Assembly: GCA_016712445.1 (NCBI GenBank)
Contig: JADJRB010000004.1
Span: forward strand, 1-64,000
Source: Acidobacteriota bacterium
Lineage (GTDB): Bacteria; Pseudomonadota; Alphaproteobacteria; Caulobacterales; Hyphomonadaceae
DNA: 64,000 nt
Reading direction: 5' to 3'
Shown here: piece after piece, positions 43,922 to 52,791 of the stretch
Numbering within the stretch: the first letter of the stretch is position 1
How the letters are laid out: every line of letters starts with the position of its first letter
Translations under genes and position numbers: made by a program
The notes under the pieces: model-generated
Seen by the model: the letters and a program-made list of their open reading frames with translations, nothing else
Told to the model about the DNA's origin: nothing
Database searches by the model: none

Positions 43922-46385
43922 ATGCAGTATCCCACCGTCACCCTCTTCGATCCCGGTGTGGGCGGCGCGCCGACGACTCTGAACCCGCATGTCGTGCCGA
44001 ACCTGGACACCTACGACCACAGCATCGTCAACGAAGGTGGCTTCGAGTCGCTCGAGGTGTCGTTTAAGGTGTCGACCCGCGCCGCCGCGCGCGCCTATCT
44101 GCAGCGCCTGATGTGCCACGTCGAGGCGACCAGCCCGCGCGGCCGCACGGTCTGGGAGGGCGCGGTGCAGCAGGTCGCGATCGTCAGCCCGCGCGGCCAG
44201 AAGACGACGCGCAGCCTCTCGGAGATGGCCAACCTGATTGTGGTGCGCTACAAAGCCACAAATGGCCAGCAGGCGGCGGCGCCGAGCGTGAGCGACGCCG
44301 CCTCGATCGCCCGCTACGGCACGAAAGCGCGCCTGATTAATTTTTCGACTACCACGGCTGCCGCCGCCGCCAACCGCGCCGCCGTCGTGCTGCGGCAGAT
44401 CGCGCACCCGCCGACTACGCAGACGACCGAGAGCGGCAGCGGCAGCGATGATGGCGGCGCCTGGACGGTCACCCTGACCTGTCGGGGCTGGTGGGATACG
44501 CTGGGGCATCTGCTCACCAGCACCAGCAGTACCGCACCAGTGGCCACGCACACCCAGGCGCTCACCCTGCTCGCGGCCTACAACGCGATCAATCCGTTCT
44601 TTGGGCTAAGCGCCGCAAACGTCGTCGCCACCGGCGTCACGGATACCAGCCTGATCGAGGACGACTCGACCTACCTGGAGGCGATTTGCACCAAGCTGGC
44701 CAGCGGCACCAGCGCGCTCGAGCGGGTTGTGTACGGCTGCTATGAGCAGCGCGAGATCACCATCCGCCCGTGGGCGCAGGCAACGCCAACCACGATCCAC
44801 TACGTGCAGCGCGACGGCGATCCGCATATACGCGATCCGTACGGCTCAGTTGTGCCGATCTGGGATGTGCGCCCCGATCGGATGGTGTCGCTGCCCGACC
44901 TGGACGCGGCTGCGCCGTCGAGCACCGTTCCCATGCAGGGGGTTGGGCGCATGTACATCCGGCGGGTGCGCGTCCAGATCACCCGATCGAGCCAGCGCAT
45001 CACGCTCGAACCCGAGGATGCCAACGCGCTCGAGGAGCTGTTGACTCGGCCGGCCGGCGCGGGGGTCAGCGGGGTCAGCGCGCACCAGGCCGCAATCGAG
45101 CGGACGGTGCATCGCCAGGCGCAGACGCGCTTCAGCCGCACCAACGGCACCATCGATCTGGGCGGCGGCTCGATTACGACCGGCGGCGGGTCGATTGATA
45201 CCGGCGGTGGCTCGATTAGCAACCCTGGTGGCGGCGACATCACCTACCCGCCCGGCAGTGGCGCGACCGGCGTCACCGGCAGCGGTACCACGGGCGCCCT
45301 GACAAAGTGGAGTAATGGCGGCGCGGGCGTGCTGACCAACGCGGTGGCCGGCACCGACTACGTCGCGCCCGGCAGCCTGAGCGAGTCGATCGATGATCGG
45401 GTGGCGGCGTTGCTCGTGGCTGGCTCCGGCATCGGCCTGAGTTACAACGATGCCGGGAACGTCCTCACTATCGCCAATACCGGCGGCACCGTTGGCGGCA
45501 CCGGCACGGCCGGCCGCATTCCCCAATGGGCCACAGGCGGGGCTGATCTGCAAGACAGCACGCTGATTAAAACTGGCGCGGGCCTGCTGACGCTCTCGGC
45601 TGCGGGGGCGGCAACGCTCACGATCGACGCCTCGATCCGCCTGACCGGCAGCGGCGCCAGCAGCGGCGACGCGCTGATCTTCAACGGCACGGCGTTCGCG
45701 CCAACGGCACTCACACCGGCCGCGATCGGCGCGATCGATGGCAGCGGCAGGGCGGCTGCATGGGGCCTCGATACTGGGGGCCGGCCGGGGGAGCGCTGAT
45801 CTTCAACGGAGGCGTTGCGCCAAGGCACTCACACCGGCCGCGATCGGCGCGATCGATGGCAGCGGCACGGCCGGGCGGCTCGCGCAGTGGTCGGACGCTG
45901 ACACGCTCGCGGCCTCGACGCTGATCAAAAGTGGGGCGGGCGTACTCACGCTCAGCGCCGCCGGCGCCTACACGCTGACGATCCCGGCGACCGGCACCGC
46001 CGCGCTCGGCAGCGGCACAGCCAATCAGATTGCCTACTGGACTGACGCCTTCACCTTGGCGTCGGATACTGATTTGCGATTCGATGGGACACGCGCATCT
46101 TTGGGCACCGCACTGTCAGCGGTGTCGCGGCTGATTGTGCGCGGGACCGGCACCGGCAGCGGGACGTACGCTATCTATGCCGAGAATAGCGGCGGGACAG
46201 TCGCCGGCTACATGCGAGATGATGGCACGGTCTACGGCCGGACGCTGATCGCCACGGATGGCGAGTTCTCATCGGCGGCTGGCAACCATTGGAATTTTGG
46301 GACATACATCGCTGGGGCGCCAACCGCCACGGGCTATATCCAGATCATCATTGATGGCGTCAGTCGTAAACTACTGGCGGCATAG
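43922..46385 (+). pseudogene. Tail tip/fibre protein, frame broken at a local duplication near 45.75 kb
   Basis: ATG at 43,922. The N-terminal 370 residues are a tail-associated domain (GFESLEVSFKVSTRAAARAY; IRPWAQATPT). A Gly-rich linker follows (TTGGGSIDTGGGSISNPGGG), then repeating fibre segments (AAGAATLTIDA; AAGAYTLTIPA). Near 45,668-45,868 a stretch of about 80-100 bp (ATCTTCAACGG through TCGATGGCAGCGG) occurs twice with deletions, and the frame changes. Downstream the fibre continues to TAG at 46,385. The full protein would be about 800 residues. An assembly or sequencing error is likely. Confidence 0.7.
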
Positions 46386-46402
46386 CACACGCAGGAGGTC
46401 TG

Positions 46403-46666
46403 ATGTCCTTTGATACTGCCCGTGCGCGCATCACTGCGGTGGAGCGAGCCGCGAGCGTTTTGGGGACGCTGCGCACAATCTACGCTCATAGCCAGCAGTT
46501 GCAGGCGATACTGCAGCTCTATCAGGCCGGCACCGATCCAACGCTGAATGCGACATTCAACGCGCTGTTTACGGTCACGGATCGCCAGGAGCTGGCGACG
46601 ATGATCGGCCAGTTACAGGCCCTCGCGGCCGATTGGGAGACGAATCACGCCAGCGTACTGGCATAG
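46403..46666 (+). CDS. Small hypothetical tail-region protein, 87 aa
   Basis: Start after AGGAGGTC. Helical, amphipathic (LGTLRTIYAHSQQLQAILQL). Lies between fibre and hydrolase genes. Function unknown. Confidence 0.55.
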   Translation: MSFDTARARITAVERAASVLGTLRTIYAHSQQLQAILQLYQAGTDPTLNATFNALFTVTDRQELATMIGQLQALAADWETNHASVLA

Positions 46667-46673
46667 GAGCAGC

Positions 46674-46877
46674 ATGCACACAATCCTCACAGCCCGCCAC
46701 GCAGAGCTCGTGGCGGCACGCGAGCAGAACAGCCGGCACATCCTCGAGCTGCGCGGGCTGCTCGCCCAGGCTGAGCAAGCCGATTATGGCTACAGCGTCG
46801 CACTCGGCGAGATCGAGCGCCTGCTCGCCCAGCTCGACGTAGCGCAGCCCGCCCCGACGGATACCCCCGATGCCTGA
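46674..46877 (+). CDS. Small coiled-coil protein, 67 aa
   Basis: One long charged helix (HAELVAAREQNSRHILELRG) and an acidic/proline tail. Overlaps the following hydrolase start. Function unknown. Confidence 0.55.
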   Translation: MHTILTARHAELVAAREQNSRHILELRGLLAQAEQADYGYSVALGEIERLLAQLDVAQPAPTDTPDA

Positions 46878-47451
46878 CATCGCCATCATCGCGCCCGCAA
46901 CCGGCACGGCCGCCCAGGCCCGACGATACATCCTGCGCGCCAAACACGGCGCCTACACGGCGGACGATATCGACCAGATCGTCCAGGGCTATTGGACGCA
47001 GTGCCTGCCGCTGGGGATTGATCCGGTCATGGTGGTCGCGCAGACCATCCATGAGACTGGCAACTTCACGTCGTGGTGGGCGCAGCGGCCGCGTCGCAAC
47101 CCGGCTGGGATCGGCGTGACCGGGCGCCGGCGCCTGATCATCCGCCCGCGTGCGGGCACATGGGCCCAGCGTCTGGGCGTGTGGGTCGAGGGTGTCAGCT
47201 TCCCCACCTGGCACGACCACGCAATCCCGGCGCACCTGGGCCGGCTGCTGGCCTACGCGCTCCCCGAGGGGCAGGGCACCCCCGCGCAGCAGGCGCAGAT
47301 CGTGCGCGCGCTGGCGGTGCGCGATCTGCCGGCACACATCAGAGGCGTCGCCGCAGCAGGCTGGCATGGGTTGAACGGGCGCTGGGCCGTGCCCGGCACC
47401 GACTACAGCGCCCGCATCGCGCGGATCGCAGCGGCGATCCGCCAGAGCTGA
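46870..47451 (+). CDS. Virion-type peptidoglycan hydrolase (glucosaminidase/lysozyme-like), 193 aa
   Basis: A glutamate in the GIDPVMVVAQTIHETGNF motif (E62) fits the catalytic Glu of glucosaminidase/lysozyme-like domains, followed by WWAQRPRRNPAGIGVTG and a central WHDHAIPAHLGRLLAYAL. No signal peptide. Together with the amidase at 19.9 kb it gives the phage two wall-degrading enzymes. Its place beside the tail tip suggests a role in DNA entry. Confidence 0.65.
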   Translation: MPDIAIIAPATGTAAQARRYILRAKHGAYTADDIDQIVQGYWTQCLPLGIDPVMVVAQTIHETGNFTSWWAQRPRRNPAGIGVTGRRRLIIRPRAGTWAQRLGVWVEGVSFPTWHDHAIPAHLGRLLAYALPEGQGTPAQQAQIVRALAVRDLPAHIRGVAAAGWHGLNGRWAVPGTDYSARIARIAAAIRQS

Positions 47452-47463
47452 GAGGAGATCGGG

Positions 47464-47976
47464 ATGAGTCTGCCGAATGGCCTAACCCGCTACACCGGCG
47501 CGAACGCCTTCACCACCGAAGACGCGGCCGGCAATGTGTTCGCGGTCTTCCAAGGCCCGCTTGACTCGGGCGTCTGCGTGATGCGCCGGCCCGATGGCAC
47601 CATGACGCAGATCGCACTGCCGCCGATCGTGGGCCGGCCGTCGCTCGAGGTCAACCCGCTCGCTGGGCTATGGGTCGTGGGGAATCGCGAGGCGGGGCCG
47701 CGTGAGTTTCCGCCGCGCTACCGCATCGCCGAGTATGTCCCGTTCGCGCTCGGCGCGCCGGGCAGTGGTGGGGCCGTGGCGCCCGAGCAGGCGGCCGCGC
47801 TCGCGCCGATCACCGGCGAGACGTGGCCGAATGGCGGCCAGCCCTACGCCGGCGATGTCGTGAGCGATGGCAAGCTCGCGCTGCGGCTGAGCAAAATCGT
47901 CCGCGTGCTGCTGGAGCTGCGCGCGTCCGTGGTACAGCTCCAGCGGCTGGCGCGGCAGCGGGGCGAGCTGCGGTAG
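47464..47976 (+). CDS. Hypothetical structural protein, 170 aa
   Basis: Beta-rich N-terminal half (AAGNVFAVFQGPLDSGVCVM) with a repeated Gly-Asn-Arg turn, then a short helix bundle (SKIVRVLLELRASVVQLQRL). Last gene of the late operon, just before two terminators. Function unknown. Confidence 0.55.
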   Translation: MSLPNGLTRYTGANAFTTEDAAGNVFAVFQGPLDSGVCVMRRPDGTMTQIALPPIVGRPSLEVNPLAGLWVVGNREAGPREFPPRYRIAEYVPFALGAPGSGGAVAPEQAAALAPITGETWPNGGQPYAGDVVSDGKLALRLSKIVRVLLELRASVVQLQRLARQRGELR

Positions 47977-48004
47977 CAAGGCGACACGCAGACACCCAAG
48001 CCCG

Positions 48005-48038
48005 AAGGCCTCGATCGACGTGCATGATCGAGGCCTTT
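48005..48038 (+). terminator. Terminator of the late operon (first hairpin)
   Basis: 12-bp perfect arms AAGGCCTCGATC and GATCGAGGCCTT with a 9-nt loop and a short T run. Confidence 0.75.
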
Positions 48039-48069
48039 GCGCATGCTGCGTTGCGCACGACCAACGAAG

Positions 48070-48106
48070 AACGCCCCCGATCTGGTACGCAGATCGGGGG
48101 CGTTTG
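48070..48106. terminator. Bidirectional terminator between convergent operons
   Basis: 14-bp perfect arms (AACGCCCCCGATCT / AGATCGGGGGCGTT) with a 7-nt loop and T/A runs on both sides. It separates the rightward late operon from the leftward early operon. Confidence 0.85.
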
Positions 48107-48165
48107 GGAGAGGGAGTCCGGCGCGGCGCGAGGCCATGCGGCGCGGCGCCTGGGGATGCGCGGAT

Positions 48166-48357
48166 TCAATCGGGCTGGCCCGATTGGCGGAGCGCCTGCG
48201 CCACTAGCGCGGCAATCCGTGGCTCATCAATTGGCGAATCGTGCGGCGGGAGCGGAACGCCGCCGGCGGCAGCGCTGATTGCCTGCGCAATCGCAGCGCG
48301 CAGCGCCGCCTCAAGCGCCTGCAGCTGCTCAAGCGAGATATCCACACGGACGTACAT
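48166..48357 (-). CDS. Small protein distal in the partition operon, 63 aa
   Basis: ATG at 48,357 with AGGAGG nine bases upstream (a GTG-GTG pair precedes it). Starts MYVRVDISLEQLQALEAALR, a strand-helix like small partition or antitoxin proteins, then a Pro-rich turn and a second helix. Last gene of the leftward operon. Confidence 0.55.
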   Translation of the reverse strand: MYVRVDISLEQLQALEAALRAAIAQAISAAAGGVPLPPHDSPIDEPRIAALVAQALRQSGQPD

Positions 48358-48383
48358 CACCACCTCCTGCTCGGATCATGGCG

Positions 48384-48698
48384 TCATCCTGCATCCGCAT
48401 CCGCATCAAGCATAGCGAGCCATGCGCTCGCGGCTTGGCTGGCAGCGTCAGGTGGCGCGGGAGGCGGTATCGCCGCCTGGGGCGATACCGCCGGGTCGCT
48501 TGGCGTCCACAGCAGCGCGATGTACGACTGCCCCTGGCTCGCAAGATAGCGCGCCCGCAGGATGTCGTAGATGTGCTGCTGCACCGATGTATTGCGGGCG
48601 GACGCCTCTGCCCGCAATACATCCAACACCGGGTCGCCCTCCCGGAACGGCCCATTGATCTCAATGCGCGCGATGGGCGCGCCAGCCTTGCGCGGCAT
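48384..48698 (-). CDS. parR-like: ParR-like ribbon-helix-helix protein, 104 aa
   Basis: The N-terminal half (ARIEINGPFREGDPVLDVLR, then ASARNTSVQQHIYDILRARY) has the strand-helix-helix order of ribbon-helix-helix DNA-binding proteins such as ParR. A flexible Pro/Ala tail follows, as in ParR proteins that bind the filament end. It starts three bases after the ParM-like gene. Expected role: binding the centromere and coupling it to actin-like filaments. Confidence 0.65.
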   Translation of the reverse strand: MPRKAGAPIARIEINGPFREGDPVLDVLRAEASARNTSVQQHIYDILRARYLASQGQSYIALLWTPSDPAVSPQAAIPPPAPPDAASQAASAWLAMLDADADAG

Positions 48699-48701
48699 GG
48701 T

Positions 48702-49751
48702 CTAGCCTCGCAGCTTCTGCCATGCGGCCTCCGGCACCTGCATGCCCACGCCCAGGTAGCCCTGTGCATTGGCGAGTTCAGGGTGGCGCGGCGATTCAAT
48801 ATGCGGGATGATCGCCTTCAGGTGCGGCGCGATATAGTGCGCGCCGCCGCCCACCAGCAGCACGCGCGCGGCGTCACTGGCGACCTTGCCCGACTCGCCG
48901 CTACTCCACGTCGCAGCGACATAGCTGGCGATCTCCTCGCCAACCGCCGCGATAGCCGATTGCGCCTCAGCCTGCACATCCACACGCTTGCCGTCCACAA
49001 ACAGCGGCGGTAACGGCTGCCCGCTGGCCAGCGCGCGGAACACGCCGCGCAGCTCGACGCGCCGCAGCTCGCGACCGTAGCGCTGCTGGAACTGCGCGCA
49101 CAGCAGATCGCCAGCCTTCTCAATCCCGATCGGCGCGGCCTTGCAGCGCTCGGGCTGTGGCCGCATGCCCTGCGTCCAGAACAGATCGGTCGTCCTCCCG
49201 CCCACATCCACCACCGCCTGAGGCACATCGTCGCCCGTGCCCTCCCTAGCCAAGGCGCCCGCGCCCTCCATCAGCACCATGACTCCCTCGACCACCAGCC
49301 GGCGCGGCTTCCCATTCAGTTTGAAGCAGTGCTCGCCGACAAGCGCCTGCTGCACCTGCTTCGCCGCCGCTTTACTCCAGACACTGACCGGGAGACCGGT
49401 CACGATACGCAGCGCCGGATCGCCTTTGAAGGCGGCGCCCGCCAGGGTGCAGAGCAGGCGCAGCGTGTGCCCGCTCCAATAGCGCGAGACATCGCCCCGC
49501 GCCGACGTGGCATCACGACTCTGTTCGATCGCGAGCGTGCCGACGAACGTCGAGCGCCCGCCCAGCTCAAGGACGAACTCATCCGCCTCCAGTTTCTCCC
49601 CCCCCGCGCCGCCGCGAATACGCAGCAGCTCGGCAAGATTGCCCGACCCGATGTAGCTCGGGAGCGTCAGGGCCGCCCCTTGCTTGTTTGGCGTAAACGT
49701 CAACGACGCCTCACTGTTGCCGGCGTCCAAGCCCACGATAGTGCCCATCAT
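48702..49751 (-). CDS. parM-like: Actin-like ATPase (ParM/StbA type; PRTRC protein D-like)
   Basis: 349 residues. Actin/Hsp70-superfamily motifs: phosphate 1 IVGLDAGNSEASLTF (about 5-19), phosphate 2 AVVDVGGRTTDLFW (about 178-191) and the adenosine motif VLLVGGGAHYIAPHL (about 300-314). It polymerises with ATP to push plasmid copies apart. PRTRC cassettes also carry a StbA/ParM-type member, as I recall (protein D). The start has GGGGGAGA upstream. The promoter is at 49,787-49,815. Confidence 0.85.
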   Translation of the reverse strand: MMGTIVGLDAGNSEASLTFTPNKQGAALTLPSYIGSGNLAELLRIRGGAGGEKLEADEFVLELGGRSTFVGTLAIEQSRDATSARGDVSRYWSGHTLRLLCTLAGAAFKGDPALRIVTGLPVSVWSKAAAKQVQQALVGEHCFKLNGKPRRLVVEGVMVLMEGAGALAREGTGDDVPQAVVDVGGRTTDLFWTQGMRPQPERCKAAPIGIEKAGDLLCAQFQQRYGRELRRVELRGVFRALASGQPLPPLFVDGKRVDVQAEAQSAIAAVGEEIASYVAATWSSGESGKVASDAARVLLVGGGAHYIAPHLKAIIPHIESPRHPELANAQGYLGVGMQVPEAAWQKLRG

Positions 49752-49767
49752 GTCTCCCCCTTGTTAT

Positions 49768-49832
49768 TATGCCGATAACTGCCGGTAGTCTACCATGGTA
49801 GTAGATCATTGTCAACGGCAGTTACCGGCATA
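49768..49832 (-). promoter_or_regulatory. parC-like: Centromere/operator-like palindromes with parM promoter
   Basis: Outer arms TATGCCGATAACTGCCG (49,768-49,784) and CGGCAGTTACCGGCATA (49,816-49,832) differ at one base. Inside lies CTACCATGGTAG (49,790-49,801). On the minus strand TTGACA (49,815-49,810), a 17-bp spacer and TAGACT (49,792-49,787) form a promoter, so the inner palindrome overlaps the -10. This fits autoregulation by the ParR-like protein and a centromere just upstream of parM. Confidence 0.7.
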
Positions 49833-49898
49833 TTCAGCAAGTCATCCCGGATCGCGCCATGGGCACTATCGTGCCGATCCGCCAGGCCGATCGGCCGC

Positions 49899-50201
49899 TC
49901 ATCGCCCCACCGCCGCTGCTGCGCGCGCGAAGGCAGCCTGTGCATCCGCCGCCGAGACACACGACCAGCCGGCCGCATAGCCGTTCGGTACGCTGATCAC
50001 CACGCGGTTGCTCGTGCGCAGCCGCTCAACCTGGCCACGCACGACGTAGCGTGCGGTGGCCTCGGTGCAGTCCGGCGCCGGCGCTGGCGCCGTGCCCGCG
50101 AGCAGGATAAGCGCGAGCAGGGCGGTGGTGGGGCGCACCAGGCGCAGGCCCAATGCGCGCACGGCGCCGGCGATAAGCGTACGGGCAAAGCATGCACTCA
50201 C
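49899..50201 (-). CDS. Membrane-anchored small protein, 100 aa
   Basis: GTG at 50,201 overlaps the previous stop (GTGA) with GGAGG upstream. One membrane helix (PTTALLALILLAGTAPAPAP) followed by an outside domain ending NGYAAGWSCVSAADAQAAFA. That ending parallels VGYAVAWSCESQADADSKAE in the 260-residue neighbour, so the two share a small domain. Function unknown. Confidence 0.6.
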   Translation of the reverse strand: MSACFARTLIAGAVRALGLRLVRPTTALLALILLAGTAPAPAPDCTEATARYVVRGQVERLRTSNRVVISVPNGYAAGWSCVSAADAQAAFARAAAAVGR

Positions 50202-50422
50202 TCCGACCTCCGATAGCGGCGTTGCGCCATCTCCGATGTGCGACGGGTAAAGCGCCGTTCGCGGCAACGCTCCTGCTGATCCAGTAGCACGAGTGCCAGA
50301 CGCTGCTCGTACGATCCGCACACGATGACCAGCGGGCCAATGTGCGCACAGAAACACGGCTGCGTGCGTAGGCGCAGATGCCAGGATGAAATACAGACAG
50401 CGCTCCAGTATGTGGTACTCAT
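50198..50422 (-). CDS. Small hypothetical protein, 74 aa
   Basis: ATG with GGGAGG upstream. Several Cys and Trp (MSTTYWSAVCISSWHLRLRT), basic C-terminus. Coupled with both neighbours by overlap. Function unknown. Confidence 0.5.
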   Translation of the reverse strand: MSTTYWSAVCISSWHLRLRTQPCFCAHIGPLVIVCGSYEQRLALVLLDQQERCRERRFTRRTSEMAQRRYRRSE

Positions 50423-51201
50423 GGCCTCCCTCTCACTCTCATAATGTCCTGAAAGCTCGCTTCCGCCTTACTATCGGCATCCGCCTGACTCTCACACGAC
50501 CAGGCGACCGCGTAGCCAACGAGCGGCTCATTGCCACGCGGATCGCGCCGCGATCGGAAGCTCGCGTTCTGCTCGGTGCAGGGCGCGGGCGCAACCACGA
50601 CCTCCCGCACAATGACGATGGGGGTCTGGGTGGCCGGCGCCGGCGTGGCGGTGGGCGGCGGCGCCAGATCGACCAGGCCCGCCGTCGCCGGCGTGCTGAT
50701 GGCCGCCAGCGGCACCCAGACCGGCGCGCCGCCGCCCACGCGGATCTGCCGCCAGTCCGGCAGGCCCGCGTGCCAGGCCACCACCTGGCAGTCCGTGCCG
50801 CGCTCGATTGCCAGCGGGGCCGGAGCGCCCGCCGGCGCGTAAAACGCCGGCGTCGTCTGCGTGATTACGCAGCTGCGCGGTGTGGCGGTGGCTGCTGGCG
50901 CCGCCGCCGCCGCAGCGGGCTGCGCAGTTGGGAGTACCGTGGGCTGGGCGGCAGCTGGGGCCGCGCCCGGCCGCGTGAGTGCGACCAGGCCGATCAGCAC
51001 CGCCAGGCCGATAAACGCCAGGGCAGCGATCTGCGCCCTACGGATCTGGGCACTCCGCACAACCGGCCCCGCCGAGATCTGCGCGCCGGCCGGGTCTGGC
51101 GGCGGATCGGGCGGCAGCATATCGGCCAGCGACCGACCGACATCGATCCGGCCGCTGGCGTCGCGCGCGTCCTGGCCGAAAATCAGCGATTTACCGCTCA
51201 T
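50419..51201 (-). CDS. Membrane protein with SH3-like and GYAxxWSC domains, 260 aa
   Basis: Acidic, Pro-rich cytoplasmic start, one membrane helix (IAALAFIGLAVLIGLVALTR near 75-95), an Ala/Pro/Thr linker, an SH3-like beta domain (CQVVAWHAGLPDWRQIRVGG) and a C-terminal domain sharing GYAxxWSC with the 100-residue neighbour. Overlaps the upstream membrane gene. The pair may form an envelope complex. Role unknown. Confidence 0.6.
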   Translation of the reverse strand: MSGKSLIFGQDARDASGRIDVGRSLADMLPPDPPPDPAGAQISAGPVVRSAQIRRAQIAALAFIGLAVLIGLVALTRPGAAPAAAQPTVLPTAQPAAAAAAPAATATPRSCVITQTTPAFYAPAGAPAPLAIERGTDCQVVAWHAGLPDWRQIRVGGGAPVWVPLAAISTPATAGLVDLAPPPTATPAPATQTPIVIVREVVVAPAPCTEQNASFRSRRDPRGNEPLVGYAVAWSCESQADADSKAEASFQDIMRVRGRP

Positions 51202-52486
51202 GCTCGGCCTCGCGTTCTGTAAAGTAGAAGCTGCCCCGTCCGTCGATGTCGCGGGCAACCAGGCCCACATCTTCCCATGCCGCGATTCGATCGCGCGCTG
51301 TGCGCTCCGATTTGTCAAGCACATCGCCCAGTTGCGCTGCGCTCCACGTCCCCGCCAGCTTCCCCCGCGCCGACTCGTACTCCGCCGCGTAGCGCGGCGG
51401 GGCGCGGCGGGGCGCGGCGGGGCGCGGCGGGGACGCATCCGGGACGGGGCGGGACGGGGCTGGCGGGGAAAGGGCGGGGGCGGCGTCCTGATGCGCTCCC
51501 CGGCCCCCCGCGCCCTGCGCACCAGCCCCCCGATCGGCGAACGCAAACGCGGGGGGCGCGTCCTGCTGCTCGCCCCGCCCCACTGACTTGACAGAACGTG
51601 CGGCCGGCTCGAACGCGATCACCTCCTGATCGGGCAGCTCGGCCAGCTTCGCATCGAGCTGCCGCACCAGATCGTCGCCGCTCTCAGCCGGACTGAGCAG
51701 CACCGCCTCGATGCGCTGCAGGCTCTGATCAACCTCCTCGTCTTCGAGGAGGCCCATGGTTCCCATCACATCGCGACTCACGCCCGCCGTGAGGGCGATG
51801 CGCCGCTGCGAGTCGGCGATCGATTTGAACAGCGCGCGCTGGGTTTCGAGCACCTCGCGCAGATCACTCGCCGGCAGCAGGTTCGCGCTGGCCACCAGCG
51901 CCTTCTGCTTCAGCCAGATCAGGCGCGTCTCCAGCACGGCCCGCTCACTGCCGTGGAGGATCTGCAGCTTCTTGATCTCGTGTGCCTGCGTAATCCGCAC
52001 GAGCTGCTGCCCCTGCGTCATGTAGGCAAACTGGATGGCCGGCACCAGGTAGGCTCCGACCAGCGCCGCGCCCAGCGCCGGGTAGAGCATGCCCGACTCG
52101 ACCAGCGCCGGCCCCTGCGCCAGTAGCCAGACCAACATCGTGCGCGCGCCGAAAAACCCCAGCACGATACTGGCGACCAGCACCGCGATCTGGCCGGGGT
52201 AGGCCCAGGTCTGCTGCTGCAACAGCCAGCCGACCGCACTGCTGGGCAGCAGCATCGACAGAAACAGCGGCAGCACCAGCGCGTAGACCGCTGCGATCAT
52301 CGCCGTGAAAATACCCTGCGGGCTGATCAGCGACGGCGGGCTGATCAGCGTGCTCCATGCCTGGTACCACCACACACCAAAGCCGCATACAAATACGATC
52401 GCCAGCAGGAACAGTACCTCCTGGCCGGTCGTTCGGGCAATGCGCGCGGCAACCCGCTCACCACGCGCTGCATACGAGCGCTCCAT
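51191..52486 (-). CDS. Multi-span membrane protein with C-terminal winged-helix-like domain, 431 aa
   Basis: ATG at 52,486 after AAGGGTG. About four membrane helices in the first 190 residues (VLFLLAIVFVCGFGVWWYQA; AMIAAVYALVLPLFLSMLL; IAVLVASIVLGFFGARTMLV; ALGAALVGAYLVPAIQFAYM), a cytoplasmic helical region (about 190-320), a disordered Pro/Arg linker, and a winged-helix-like end (WSAAQLGDVLDKSERTARDR). It could tether DNA or a regulator to the membrane. No family recognised. Confidence 0.6.
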   Translation of the reverse strand: MERSYAARGERVAARIARTTGQEVLFLLAIVFVCGFGVWWYQAWSTLISPPSLISPQGIFTAMIAAVYALVLPLFLSMLLPSSAVGWLLQQQTWAYPGQIAVLVASIVLGFFGARTMLVWLLAQGPALVESGMLYPALGAALVGAYLVPAIQFAYMTQGQQLVRITQAHEIKKLQILHGSERAVLETRLIWLKQKALVASANLLPASDLREVLETQRALFKSIADSQRRIALTAGVSRDVMGTMGLLEDEEVDQSLQRIEAVLLSPAESGDDLVRQLDAKLAELPDQEVIAFEPAARSVKSVGRGEQQDAPPAFAFADRGAGAQGAGGRGAHQDAAPALSPPAPSRPVPDASPPRPAAPRRAPPRYAAEYESARGKLAGTWSAAQLGDVLDKSERTARDRIAAWEDVGLVARDIDGRGSFYFTEREAEHER

Positions 52487-52507
52487 AGCACACCCTTTCG
52501 TGTGGCA

Positions 52508-52591
52508 GGCTGTGCTATCATCGGCACAGCCCGCGTTGATCTCCCCAATGCGGGCCACCGGGCGCGGGGTGTTCACTGCCCCCCGCGCCCG
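52508..52591 (-). terminator. Two hairpins upstream of the membrane-protein genes
   Basis: GGCTGTGC/GCACAGCC at 52,508-52,531 (8 bp) and CGGGCGCGGGG/CCCCGCGCCCG at 52,559-52,591 (11 bp). On the leftward transcript they separate the small-protein group from the membrane-protein group and could attenuate transcription. Confidence 0.5.
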
Positions 52592-52597
52592 CCACCC

Positions 52598-52744
52598 CTA
52601 ATCGCCCGTGTCCTCCTCCTCGCTGGCAACCTCAATCAGCGCCTCGTCCCCGCCCTGAAATACCCCGAGTAGATCCTCTAACATTTCCGCGTCGTCGTCC
52701 GGATTCCAGGACGCGGCTGCCAGGCAGTAGCAATCGAGTAGCAT
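52598..52744 (-). CDS. 48-residue acidic protein
   Basis: ATG at 52,744 after GAGGAGGAACC. Contains two Cys and many Asp/Glu (WNPDDDAEMLEDLLGVFQGG). Very acidic small phage proteins sometimes mimic DNA, but nothing more can be said. Confidence 0.5.
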   Translation of the reverse strand: MLLDCYCLAAASWNPDDDAEMLEDLLGVFQGGDEALIEVASEEEDTGD

Positions 52745-52791
52745 TGGTTCCTCCTCTTTCGTAAGGTCATAGCGCGGCAGAGTGCCGCCAC

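Noticed and set aside
51390..51480. GC-rich repeat GGGGCGCGGC in the membrane-protein gene as a regulatory repeat
   Set aside because: It encodes a Pro/Arg/Ala linker and is best explained as low-complexity coding sequence.
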